This document shows positions 24,931-32,546 of a stretch of 33,497 bases of DNA, one piece after another. Each line of letters begins with the position of its first letter. The first letter of the stretch is position 1. The DNA comes from Syntrophus sp. PtaU1.Bin005. Lineage in GTDB: Bacteria; Desulfobacterota; Syntrophia; Syntrophales; Syntrophaceae. The stretch covers positions 1-33,497 of the forward strand of contig MVRU01000025.1 of NCBI GenBank assembly GCA_002067745.1, given 5' to 3'. Below the pieces are notes generated by a model. The model saw only the letters and a program-made list of their open reading frames with translations. It was not told the DNA's origin and did no database searches. Both the position numbers and the translations under genes were made by a program.

Positions 24931-25734
24931 TTAATTCCCAAATAAACGAGCAAAAAAACTTCTTTTGTTCAAAAAACGGTGCGGACGATCTTCGCCGAGA
25001 AAACGCGCAACGACATCGAGATAGGCCTGTCCGGCGTCGCTGTTCTTGTCCAGCGCAACGGGAATTCCGGAATTGGAGGCCTGCAGAACCGAAGGGGACT
25101 CTGGGATAATGCCCAGCAGTGGGATCGCCAGGATTTCCTGGATATCCTTGGCGCTCATCATGTCCCCGGTGTTGACCCGCTTGGCGAAGTAACGCGTTAC
25201 CAGCAGATGTTCCCGGACCGGCGCGTCTCCATTCTGCGCCCGCTTGGTTTTGCTCGCCAGGATGCCGATGATCCGGTCTGAATCGCGGACGGATGAAACT
25301 TCCGGGTTGGTCACAATAATGGCTTCGTCGGCGAAATACATGGCCATGATCGCCCCGTGTTCGATTCCGGCCGGTGAGTCGCACACGATGAAATCAAAAC
25401 GCTCCTTGAGCTCTTCAAAAACCTGCTCGATTCCTTCCACGGTCAACGTATCCTTGTCCCGGGTCTGGGATGCGGGGAGGATATAGAGGTCGTCGACGCG
25501 CTTGTCCTTGATCAACGCCTGATTGAGATTCCCCTCCCCCCTGATGACATTGACGAAATCGTAGACGACGCGGCGTTCACATCCCATGATGAGATCCAGA
25601 TTACGCAATCCGATGTCAAAATCGATGACGACCGTTTTATGTCCGCGCATGGCGAGACCTGTAGCAAAAGCGGCGCTGGTCGTGGTCTTTCCCACGCCAC
25701 CCTTTCCGGAGGTAACAACAATGACTCTAGCCAA
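24931..25734 (-). CDS. minD: septum site-determining ATPase MinD
   Basis: 267-aa deviant-Walker-A ATPase. GKGGVGKTT (residues 10-18) has both the signature Lys and the P-loop Lys; DFDIGLRNLDLIMG and FIVCDSPAGIEHGA follow. The C-terminal amphipathic membrane-targeting sequence is visible (FLNKRSFFARLFGN). MinD recruits MinC to the inner membrane and is displaced by MinE. The start is a TTG at 25734 with AGGAG 8 bases upstream; no ATG upstream gives a sensible N-terminus. A 110-base spacer separates it from minC. Confidence 0.96.
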   Translation of the reverse strand: MARVIVVTSGKGGVGKTTTSAAFATGLAMRGHKTVVIDFDIGLRNLDLIMGCERRVVYDFVNVIRGEGNLNQALIKDKRVDDLYILPASQTRDKDTLTVEGIEQVFEELKERFDFIVCDSPAGIEHGAIMAMYFADEAIIVTNPEVSSVRDSDRIIGILASKTKRAQNGDAPVREHLLVTRYFAKRVNTGDMMSAKDIQEILAIPLLGIIPESPSVLQASNSGIPVALDKNSDAGQAYLDVVARFLGEDRPHRFLNKRSFFARLFGN

Positions 25735-25844
25735 GGGAAAATCTCCTTAAAACAAAATGCAATCTTATAAAAAGCAACGTCTCTGACATTAAAAACAAAA
25801 AGGGTCACACAAGATCCTGGACCCCTGCATGGCCTTGATCGAGG

Positions 25845-26552
25845 CTATCCTGCAAAGGGCTGGATCACCAGACGATCCTGTTCGAGATAAATCTGAACGG
25901 CCCTGCCTCTTACCGAATCGTCAAAGTCTTCATTCAGCTTGTACTGGCCCGCGATGGAAACCAGTTCCGCATCGAAATTCCGGCAGAAAATCCGGGCTTC
26001 GGAATAGCCGTGTATGCCTGCGACGGCCCGCCCCCGAAGGGCTCCGTATACGTGGATGCTTTTTCCCGCCAGAACTTCCGCCCCGGGATTGACCGCCGAC
26101 AACACCACGAGATCGCCCTGGAGGGCCGCCACCTGCTGTCCGGAGCGGACGGGCTGGGATACGATCTTGTCCTTCGTTGCCGGGAGTGTCCGCTCCTCCT
26201 GCGGTTCGGTCCGGGAGATCATGGGTTTGGTGTCGGGAAGAATCCCCAGGGACAGGCTCAGCGCCACCTGACGCATCTGAGGGCTTCCTCCCCGGATTCC
26301 GACCGGCACCAGCCCGTGTTTCCTCACCAGATCGACCAGGTGCGGAACATCAAGCGGAGCATCCACATTCTGCAGCGCATTCAGATCGAGCACGAGGGGG
26401 GCGCTCTGGAAAAAATTCTTTGCCTTGCCGATTTTCTCGGCGAACTGCTGCTCAATGCGCTCCCTGTCGCTGTCGTAAAGGTAAAGCACCATCAGAGACA
26501 AAAGGTTGCCTTTCAACTCTAGGACTGGTGTATGTGCGACAGATGAGGACAT
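25845..26552 (-). CDS. minC: septum site-determining protein MinC
   Basis: 235-aa FtsZ inhibitor. The N-terminal domain (VLELKGNLLSLMVLYLYDSD, residues about 10-29) contacts FtsZ. The C-terminal right-handed beta-helix, which dimerises and binds MinD, is marked by AGKSIHVYGALRGRAVAG and the ARIFCRNFDAELVSIAG segment. A linker of about 40 residues lies between. The start at 26552 (MSSSVAHTP) has ACAGGA 5 bases upstream; a longer frame from 26684 begins at the predicted transcription start and is rejected. First gene of the min operon. Confidence 0.94.
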   Translation of the reverse strand: MSSSVAHTPVLELKGNLLSLMVLYLYDSDRERIEQQFAEKIGKAKNFFQSAPLVLDLNALQNVDAPLDVPHLVDLVRKHGLVPVGIRGGSPQMRQVALSLSLGILPDTKPMISRTEPQEERTLPATKDKIVSQPVRSGQQVAALQGDLVVLSAVNPGAEVLAGKSIHVYGALRGRAVAGIHGYSEARIFCRNFDAELVSIAGQYKLNEDFDDSVRGRAVQIYLEQDRLVIQPFAG

Positions 26553-26692
26553 GTTATCCTGTAAACATCCCGCGGGCCGATGGTTCTGGAATCTCTTGTC
26601 AGCTTTTCTGCTTCGGCAAGGGCAACGTGGTCGAACCGGTTCCCTGGATACGGATGGCAGCTTGTGATGGCCGATATTTTTCAAGTTGAGGA

Positions 26693-26721
26693 ACTATAAA
26701 TGGAAGGCTGGTTTGTGTCAA
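26693..26721 (-). promoter_or_regulatory. sigma-70 promoter of the min operon
   Basis: Minus strand TTGACA (26721-26716), 17-base spacer, TATAGT (26698-26693). Predicted start near 26686, giving a leader of about 134 bases before minC. Confidence 0.75.
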
Positions 26722-26924
26722 GGAAATTAGAATGGAGCGGGGAAAATTTGTCCGGATTGTCTAACATTCTGGAATTATGAAGGATGCAGAGAAACGAGTC
26801 CTGTCCGCACCCGGCAGGTTCTTCCTGGTGAACGATGCGCGTGATTTCAGCAACGGTCAACCGCCGGCCGGCGGATCGGGTAAAATTGTCTTGACTTATT
26901 CATCATTGAGCCTATCCTGAAGAT

Positions 26925-27027
26925 CTTCATGTAATTGACATCTGCTGATCCGTAAATCTCCCTTCGGCAAGGGGAAAAGAAAGAGCTAACGAAGTCCTGC
27001 CCATTACAGTGAGGCGGGGCTTTTTTT
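26925..27027 (+). ncRNA. candidate ~105-nt small RNA or attenuated leader
   Basis: TTGACT (26891-26896), 16-base spacer and TATCCT (26913-26918) would start transcription near 26925. The transcript contains a CCCTT/AAGGG hairpin with loop CGGC (about 26968-26981) and ends in a terminator: GTCCTGCC paired with GGCGGGGC (8 bp including G-U pairs), then seven T's. No open frame fits. It ends about 59 bases before a 105-aa gene on the same strand, so it could be a free RNA or a regulated leader. No known RNA family was recognised. Confidence 0.45.
26994..27027 (+). terminator. rho-independent terminator of the candidate RNA
   Basis: An 8-bp stem with G-U pairs (GTCCTGCC / GGCGGGGC), loop of about 10 bases, followed by TTTTTTT. 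Confidence 0.65.
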
Positions 27028-27085
27028 ATGGCAGAAATCCCTCAGGGGATGTGATCAATGAATTTTTTTATGGACGGAGAACGAT

Positions 27086-27403
27086 ATGAACATACACATT
27101 TTGGAACCGTTGAATCATTTTGTGAAGCTGCAGGGTGATGAATGGGAAAGCGGCTGGTGGAGCCTTGAAGAAGACAAGGCGAAAGGGTTGGTCGGCGGTG
27201 AAATCTATTTCCACAAAAAGCTGCAGGAGCCGTCTTTTTTCGGGGGGGTCATAACGGGCTACCGGGTCGAGCAGGACGGCCAGCACAGGGGCGATGTCGT
27301 TTTCACGCTCCAATATCAATCGGAATGCAGAAATGTGAGGACAGGGAAATACGGGTGGTCTAAAAAAATCAAGATCATCAGCGAGGGAGAAATCTCTTCC
27401 TGA
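27086..27403 (+). CDS. 105-aa hypothetical protein, possibly PUA-like
   Basis: Small soluble protein beginning MNIHILEPLNHFVKL. The pattern of a WESGWWSL segment, GGEIYFHKK, FFGGVITGYRVEQDG and then GWSKKIKI resembles short uncharacterised proteins with PUA/EVE-like beta-barrels that I recall from mobile-element contexts; this is inference from pattern only. No export signal. The ATG has GGAG about 8 bases upstream. It is a single gene downstream of the candidate RNA, converging with the helicase. Confidence 0.65.
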   Translation: MNIHILEPLNHFVKLQGDEWESGWWSLEEDKAKGLVGGEIYFHKKLQEPSFFGGVITGYRVEQDGQHRGDVVFTLQYQSECRNVRTGKYGWSKKIKIISEGEISS

Positions 27404-27478
27404 TGACCCGTCCCGTCCGGTGACGGATCAGGCCTGTCCCGATTGCCCCCTGAAAAGGCGGGCGTCCATGCGGTCAGC

Positions 27479-27515
27479 GAAAAATTCCCCCGGACCGTGA
27501 CGGATCGGGGGAATC
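27479..27515 (-). terminator. rho-independent terminator of the helicase gene
   Basis: A 9-bp stem ATTCCCCCG/CGGGGGAAT (27484-27492, 27506-27514) with an inner CCG/CGG pair; on the minus strand it is followed by TTTTT. It lies about 45 bases after the helicase stop. Confidence 0.8.
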
Positions 27516-27557
27516 CAAAAACGAAGCGCGCGCCCTTGACGGGACGGCTCTGCAGGG

Positions 27558-28829
27558 CTATCGGCCTCGGCGGCCCGATGCTCGTGGCGAAAAATGATGA
27601 GAGGAAGGTTTTTTCGCCGGAACGGCGCTCAGGAACTCGGCGGGGAGTTCGCGTCTCGTGTGGCTGACGCTGGAGCGCCGACCTCCGCCGCTTCCTGCAG
27701 GAGCAGGCAGCGCGTAATCAAAACCTTCCAGGGTGCGCCGTTCGATTCGCTCTCCCAGGACATGCTCGATGTTTCCCACCAGATCCCGCTCCTCAGGGGT
27801 CACAAAGGAAAAGGCATCTCCCTCCTGTTCCGCCCGGCCTGTACGGCCGATGCGATGGGTATAGGCATCGACCGTGTCGGGCATGTCATAATTGATCACA
27901 TGGGAGATCCGGGTAACATCGATCCCTCTGGCGGCGATGTCCGTGGCGACCAGGATCTGATACCTTCCGTTCCGAAAGCCGCTGAGGGCGTCCTGGCGCC
28001 GACTCTGAGATAGATCGCCCTGCAGGGATGCCACGGGGAAACCGGCTGTTTTCATCTGCATCGCAACCCGTGTCGTTCGATGCTTGGTGCGCGTGAATAT
28101 GAGAACCGATTCTGTCTGCGTTTCCCGCAGAAGCTTCATCAGCAGGGCTGTCTTGAGGTGCTGTTCAACGGGATACAGGGCATGGGACACCGTCGACGCA
28201 GGAGCGTCATCGCCGACCCTGAGAATCACGGGATCGCGAAGGACTTCCCTTGCGAGGAGGCGGATATCCGAGGGCATCGTGGCAGAGAACAGCAGCGTCT
28301 GACGCTTCTCCGGCGTCCTCTTGGTGATCTTCCGGATATCCGGCAGAAAACCCATATCGAACATGCGGTCCGCTTCGTCCAGAACGAGGATTTCGATCCC
28401 GGACAGGTCGGCGGCTCCCTGGTCCATCAGATCGAGCAGGCGGCCCGGACAGGCGACAACGATTTCAGCCCCCTCCCGGAGCTTTGAAATCTGCGGATTT
28501 TTATTGACTCCGCCATAAACAGCGACACTTCTCAACGTTGTCTTCCTGCCCAGTTCCTCGATGGACTCATGAATCTGCTCCGCCAGTTCCCGCGTTGGCG
28601 CAACGATTAACGCACGGGTCCCTCTGCGCGGGCTGTCGATCAGGTGCTGCATGATGGGCAGCACAAACGCCGCTGTTTTACCCGTTCCGGTCTGTGCGAG
28701 CCCCATGACATCCCTGCCTTGGAGTATTACCGGAATGGATTTCTGCTGGATAGGGGTCGGTGTCGTGTAACCCATGGCCTGGATGCCGCCCTGGATCCGG
28801 GGGTGAAAATTAAACTTTGTAAAACTCAT
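27558..28829 (-). CDS. rhlE: DEAD-box RNA helicase, RhlE family
   Basis: 423-aa ATP-dependent RNA helicase. Motifs in order: Q-motif GYTTPTPIQQKSIP, motif I AQTGTGKT, Ia PTRELAEQ, GG, motif II VLDEADRM, motif III SAT, then in the second RecA domain VLIFTRTKH, ATDIAARGIDV and HRIGRTGRA (motif VI). The C-terminal tail is short and basic (SHHFSPRASGRRGR), as in RhlE. The start at 28829 has AAGGAA about 7 bases upstream; an open frame continues 138 codons further but overlaps the small basic gene in another frame. It lies in a cold-response cluster with a cold-shock protein, which fits roles in ribosome assembly or RNA unfolding at low temperature. Confidence 0.93.
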   Translation of the reverse strand: MSFTKFNFHPRIQGGIQAMGYTTPTPIQQKSIPVILQGRDVMGLAQTGTGKTAAFVLPIMQHLIDSPRRGTRALIVAPTRELAEQIHESIEELGRKTTLRSVAVYGGVNKNPQISKLREGAEIVVACPGRLLDLMDQGAADLSGIEILVLDEADRMFDMGFLPDIRKITKRTPEKRQTLLFSATMPSDIRLLAREVLRDPVILRVGDDAPASTVSHALYPVEQHLKTALLMKLLRETQTESVLIFTRTKHRTTRVAMQMKTAGFPVASLQGDLSQSRRQDALSGFRNGRYQILVATDIAARGIDVTRISHVINYDMPDTVDAYTHRIGRTGRAEQEGDAFSFVTPEERDLVGNIEHVLGERIERRTLEGFDYALPAPAGSGGGRRSSVSHTRRELPAEFLSAVPAKKPSSHHFSPRASGRRGR

Positions 28830-28929
28830 TGAAATTCCTTTTTCATGATAATTTGCCGGGATCATCCCCGGCATGGTTGTCCCTTCAGGGGACGTGATGA
28901 TTGATAAATCCTTGTCTTGCGAAAACCTG

Positions 28930-29097
28930 TCAGGATTCCGAGGGAAGCGTTTCCTCGGAATGTCCGTTTGCCGTGTCTTCCTGTAGCTCTTCGTCTTTCT
29001 TTTCACGATGGCGCTTTGCCATTTTCTCTCTGGCTTTTTGCGCGCGCTCCATTTCCTTCTGCCGCTTGATAAATTGCTGCGGGTTTTTCCGTGCCAT
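28930..29097 (-). CDS. 55-aa highly charged protein upstream of rhlE
   Basis: Short reading frame, easily missed: it starts MARKNPQQFIKRQKEMERAQ, continues KAREKMAKRHREKKDEEL and ends in an acidic tail (EETLPSES). The N-terminal ~35 residues are strongly basic and predicted to form one long helix, suggesting RNA or ribosome binding; this is inference. GGAG lies 5-7 bases before the ATG. It stops 100 bases before rhlE with no terminator between, so co-transcription is likely. I recall similar short MARKNPQQFIKR-type proteins in delta-proteobacteria but cannot name a family. Confidence 0.65.
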   Translation of the reverse strand: MARKNPQQFIKRQKEMERAQKAREKMAKRHREKKDEELQEDTANGHSEETLPSES

Positions 29098-29145
29098 AAC
29101 TTCTCCACTGCTTTTCGGTATGGATGCCTCGTTCCTGAAAGATGC

Positions 29146-29198
29146 CTCTTCGAAAAAGAAACAACCCCGGAAACCTTATTTTTAACAGGCTCCGGGGT
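29146..29198 (-). terminator. probable terminator of the cold-shock gene
   Basis: ACCCCGG (29164-29170) pairs with CCGGGGT (29192-29198); on the minus strand the stem is followed by TGTTTCTTTTT. It lies about 100 bases after the cold-shock stop. Confidence 0.55.
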
Positions 29199-29295
29199 GG
29201 AATGAACAGCCAAAACCAAATCAAAAAATTGATGACAATGCACTTTTGAGGCCCAAAAAGATCGGGGCTTTTAAATGCAGCGCGATGGGCGGGTT

Positions 29296-29496
29296 TTAAA
29301 GCTTGCGGACATTTCCCGCCGCAGGTCCTTTTTTTCCTTCAACGACATCGAAGCTGACCCTGTCACCCTCTGACAAGGATTTGAACCCTTCACCAAGGAT
29401 GGCGGAATGATGTACAAAAACATCGTTGCCCCCGTCTTTTTCAATAAAGCCAAATCCCTTTGAATCGTTGAACCATTTTACTGTTCCTTCCGGCAT
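29296..29496 (-). CDS. cold-shock domain protein (CspA family)
   Basis: 66-aa single cold-shock domain, a five-strand OB-fold RNA chaperone. It has [19 protein letters not shown] with RNP1 (KGFGFIE) and RNP2 (DVFVHHS), both intact, plus [17 protein letters not shown]. Length is standard. GGAGAG lies about 5 bases before the ATG. The gene is upstream of the 55-aa gene and rhlE on the same strand. Which Csp paralogue it is, and whether it is cold-induced, cannot be read here. Confidence 0.95.
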   Translation of the reverse strand: MPEGTVKWFNDSKGFGFIEKDGGNDVFVHHSAILGEGFKSLSEGDRVSFDVVEGKKGPAAGNVRKL

Positions 29497-29567
29497 TTTT
29501 CTCTCTCCTTTATATTCGGTTCCATCCAGGAACCTTTGTGAAACTGTCCAGCCACTCGACTTGAAGC

Positions 29568-29618
29568 GTTTAAAAAAAACCGCACATCCCTAAATCTGGT
29601 TTGTGCGGTTCGTTTTTC
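29568..29618. terminator. bidirectional rho-independent terminator
   Basis: AACCGCACA/TGTGCGGTT forms a 9-bp stem with a 15-base loop. The minus-strand side is followed by TTTTTTTT and the plus-strand side by CGTTTTT. On the minus strand it ends the DUF374 acyltransferase transcript and insulates the cold-shock gene. Confidence 0.8.
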
Positions 29619-29753
29619 GTATTTTGTTAACTACAATCAAGTACTGCACTTGTGATGGAAATACCGATAACGGATTTTTATTGAAAATGCAACCGTTTTT
29701 CTAAGGATTTTCTCAGAAAAATGAAATGGCCCTTAAAAAAATGGAGCGGACAG

Positions 29754-30401
29754 TCAGCAGACCAGGTTGGGCAACATGATCTGCTGAAGATGGAGCCGAT
29801 GCTCTTCGAAGGCCTCGTCATCCTCCCCGGCTGTAACATCCAGCAAATCGCCGAATCGAAGGCGCACCTTCGCGAAGGGCTTTGGAAGCATGAAGCGGTC
29901 CCAGCTCTGGAAATACAGGGTCCGGTCGGAGCACGTGTAGAAGGGGACAATGACGGCCCCAGCCGAACGCGCCAGGCTCAGAGCGCCCGCCTTGATGACC
30001 CCGGCCGGGCCTCGTGGGCCGTCCACAATGTGGGCGGCAAGGCCTGAGATTTCCAGCCGTTCCACCATCTCGCGCAATGCCCTGCCGCCGCTGCGGGAAG
30101 AGGACCCTCTTACGGCAAGCCAGCCGGACTTCTCGGCAATCCGGGCGATAATATCGCCGTCCCTGCTGCGGCTGATCATGAGGGACGGGTGGTAAACGGC
30201 GTAGGTTTTGAAATGATAGATTGCCGCGAAAAACTGCTGGTGCCATCCACATAGAAGAACCCTGCCACCGCCTTCCAGGTGATCCATCCAGGGCTTCTCG
30301 TTTTCGATCTGAACCCGGAAGGTCCGGCTGTAGCATCGGACAAGGTAATAAAGGGAATTCTGAATAAGGCCTATGAGAGGATACCGGTATTCTTTCAGCA
30401 C
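29754..30401 (-). CDS. DUF374 lysophospholipid acyltransferase-like protein
   Basis: 215-aa protein of the DUF374 branch of the LPLAT acyltransferases. The acyltransferase-style His is in LLCGWHQQFFAAI; LMISRSRDGDIIA, RGSSSRSGGRALREM and AAHIVDGPRGPAG are the characteristic blocks. A hydrophobic N-terminal segment (YPLIGLIQNSLYYLV) probably associates with the inner membrane. Members are thought to transfer acyl groups to lipid or lipid A precursors. It starts at a GTG (30401) with GGAG 8 bases upstream. It is divergent from a heptosyltransferase gene, fitting envelope or LPS synthesis. Confidence 0.85.
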   Translation of the reverse strand: MLKEYRYPLIGLIQNSLYYLVRCYSRTFRVQIENEKPWMDHLEGGGRVLLCGWHQQFFAAIYHFKTYAVYHPSLMISRSRDGDIIARIAEKSGWLAVRGSSSRSGGRALREMVERLEISGLAAHIVDGPRGPAGVIKAGALSLARSAGAVIVPFYTCSDRTLYFQSWDRFMLPKPFAKVRLRFGDLLDVTAGEDDEAFEEHRLHLQQIMLPNLVC

Positions 30402-30922
30402 GGAACTGTCTCCGATAGTTGAACATACAAGCGTTTATGAACGAGTGCTGTAGAAAACCGCAGCTTTGCCCGTGTGGTGATCGAATAAACAGCCATTCGC
30501 ATCCCGGCCATCGAGCTTCACAGGTAAAGCACCATCCGCCGGGTTGTGTCAACTGTTTTGTTTTTGTCTTTGGCATTCCCGGATCCCGGGGGATATGCCG
30601 CCAGGCTGCCGCCGGCCCGCAGCAAGCCCTCCTGATCCGCATTTGAAGGGGTGCATATTTACGGAGCAAGACTTCCGGGAAGACCGGGAAAGGGAAATGC
30701 GGGCCGGGGAATTCGGCAGGGCGGACAGAAAAGCCCTCAAGTATTTTTTCATGGGAGGTGCACTGCCGGTGGATTATTTTTCCGTTTTCCTATAAGAACA
30801 GGCGGGTCGAAATGAGGCCGGTTAACGAGCACCGGAGGCGGTGCCGGGCATTGCCGGAGATCGATGTGAGTAGGGCATGCTTCATTTTGTCCGACCTTTG
30901 ACGCCAGGGGGGAACACCGAAT
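30402..30922. other. interval between divergent envelope genes
   Basis: About 520 bases. The right half contains a possible gene remnant (30643-30795). No clear promoter pair or regulator site was recognised. Confidence 0.4.
30643..30795 (+). pseudogene. possible remnant or very short gene
   Basis: An open stretch ending at 30795 reads TEQDFREDREREMRAGEFG and then ALKYFFMGGALPVDYFSVF, more protein-like than its surroundings. There is no ATG before this part and no ribosome site; a TTG at 30643 is the only near-by start. It could be the 3' remnant of a lost gene or chance. Confidence 0.25.
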
Positions 30923-32056
30923 ATGTCCAGAAAGCGGGAACAATTTGCTGATCTTCCGGATCGAGAGGGCAGCGGTTCGTCGTCGGAGATTCCTCTGTTG
31001 AGCGTCCGCGGCGGGAAGCGGCTCCGGCGTGAAGGAATACGTAATCTCCTGATCCGGGGCACCAACTGGATCGGGGACGTGGTGATGACCCTTCCGGCCA
31101 TCGCGTGCATCCGCCGGACCTTTCCCGATGCGCACATCGCGATTCTCGTCAAACCCTGGGTGGCCGATGTCCTTCGCCTTTGTCCCGATGTGGACGAAAT
31201 TCTGCTCTACAGAAGCCCGGGCATTCACGCAGGGCTGAAGGGGAAGGTCCATTTGGCCGGGGAGCTGCGGGAGCGTCATTTCGACGCGGCGATCCTGCTG
31301 CAGAACGCCATCGAGGCGGCTATTCTAACCCGCATGGCGGGGATTCCGATCCGGGCCGGGTACAACAGCGACGCCCGTGGAGCCCTGCTGACCCATGCTG
31401 TCCGGCGGACCAGGGACGTGCGCCAGATCCACCAGGTGGAATATTATCGCGCCATGGTGCATGCCCTTGGCTGCGATCTGGTGGAGTCCGGGGTGATGCT
31501 GCGGCCGAGAGCAGAGGACCAGGAGCTTGCGGATCGGCTGATGGCACATCATTTCCTGGAAAAGGGGGCCTTCCTCGTGGGAATCGCACCCGGCGCGGCC
31601 TATGGACCGGCAAAAATGTGGTTTCCCGAACGTTTTGCCGCGGTGGCCGACCGGTTTGCCTCGCAGTTCAACGCACGGATTCTCCTGTTTGGCAGCTCCG
31701 GGGACCGAAAAGCCATTGAGGACGTCCAGCGGAGTTCGAGCGTCCCCCTCCTCGATCTGGCCGGACAAACCTCCCTGCGGGAGGCGATTGTCCTCATTTC
31801 CCGCTGCGGTCTCTTTGTTTCCAACGATTCCGGCTTGATGCATGTAGCCGGCGCCCTGGGAGTTCCCACTGTGGCCATCTTCGGATCCACAAATCCTGCG
31901 GCTACCTCCCCGATGGGCACAAAAACCATCGTGGTTCGGGGTAAAGCCGACTGCAGCCCATGCCTGAAAAAAGTCTGCCCGACGGATTTCCGGTGCATGA
32001 AATCCATCGGTGTGGAGGATGTGTACCAGGCGGCCAGAGCCATGATGGAGGCGTAG
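30923..32056 (+). CDS. waaF: LPS heptosyltransferase II (GT9)
   Basis: 377-aa GT-B glycosyltransferase that adds the second L-glycero-D-manno-heptose to the inner core of lipopolysaccharide, using ADP-heptose at the cytoplasmic face. LLIRGTNWIGDVVMTLPA is the acceptor-side GT9 motif with the catalytic Asp; VGIAPGAAYGPAKMWFPE and SNDSGLMHVAGALGVPT with AIFGST form the nucleotide-sugar site. The tail CSPCLKKVCPTDFRCMKSI is typical of WaaF. An N-terminal extension of about 38 charged residues precedes the domain; the ATG at 30923 is nevertheless supported by GGGGGGAA about 9 bases upstream. Confidence 0.9.
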   Translation: MSRKREQFADLPDREGSGSSSEIPLLSVRGGKRLRREGIRNLLIRGTNWIGDVVMTLPAIACIRRTFPDAHIAILVKPWVADVLRLCPDVDEILLYRSPGIHAGLKGKVHLAGELRERHFDAAILLQNAIEAAILTRMAGIPIRAGYNSDARGALLTHAVRRTRDVRQIHQVEYYRAMVHALGCDLVESGVMLRPRAEDQELADRLMAHHFLEKGAFLVGIAPGAAYGPAKMWFPERFAAVADRFASQFNARILLFGSSGDRKAIEDVQRSSSVPLLDLAGQTSLREAIVLISRCGLFVSNDSGLMHVAGALGVPTVAIFGSTNPAATSPMGTKTIVVRGKADCSPCLKKVCPTDFRCMKSIGVEDVYQAARAMMEA

Positions 32057-32546
32057 GGGCGTTTGGCCAGTCCTTCTTCCTGGGAGGTATCAGGGAGTCA
32101 AAAAGAGGAATAAAAATGCTTTGACAGGGTTGTCCTCATATGCTAGGGGACACAATCACTTGGGGTAACGGAGTTATTTCCCTGCGTGCTTCCAGGACAT
32201 TCTTTAAACGTGCATTTCTGATCCATCCGTTCAGCCTTCCGGGTATTCGGAGCTGCGCAGGGCAACAGGACCTTTTTTTTCATGGCGACCAATCTGAGTC
32301 ATCTAGTTCAGGCAGACACAAGCAGAATTTCCAGCATCTGTTATTTTTATTATTATTATTACGGTGGAATGCGCTTGTGTGCCTTTTCGCGGTAGTTAAA
32401 AAAGGCCATGGGCGCAAAGCCCATGGCCTTTTAAATTTTGGACGGACAGCGCTGCTGCCGGTTTGTTTGTACGAACGAACCTGGCCCTTCTGTGCGCTGT
32501 AAGCAGAAACAAACAATAAACTGCTAACCTTTATAAAGGAGGATTT
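32057..32546. other. long leader interval before the beta-eliminating lyase
   Basis: About 490 bases. It contains a run of eight T's at 32272-32280, a TTA trinucleotide run near 32345-32360 and the strong hairpin at 32398-32435. A TTGACA at 32121 has no well-spaced -10. An open frame at 32140-32502 crosses the hairpin, lacks a ribosome site and is rejected. Confidence 0.45.
32398..32435. terminator. perfect 14-bp hairpin, bidirectional terminator or attenuator
   Basis: AAAAGGCCATGGGC (32400-32413) and its complement (32419-32432) enclose GCAAA. T runs flank both directions (TTTTAAATTTT on plus, TTTTTTAA on minus). It lies about 115 bases before the lyase start, so it could end waaF transcription or act as an attenuator. 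Confidence 0.7.

Larger units (their letters stand above)
26553..27085. other. interval with two outward promoters and a candidate small RNA
   Basis: About 530 bases without a protein gene. It contains the min promoter on the minus strand and, on the plus strand, a promoter-like pair at 26891-26918 followed by a hairpin-rich stretch and terminator ending near 27027. Confidence 0.55.

Noticed and set aside
28830-29243. 138-codon N-terminal extension of the RhlE helicase
   Set aside because: No family counterpart, and it overlaps the 55-aa gene in another frame. The ATG at 28829 has AAGGAA and begins at the conserved Q-motif region.
32140-32502. TnaC-like leader peptide before the lyase
   Set aside because: The 120-codon frame has no ribosome site, crosses the terminator hairpin and lacks the TnaC pattern.
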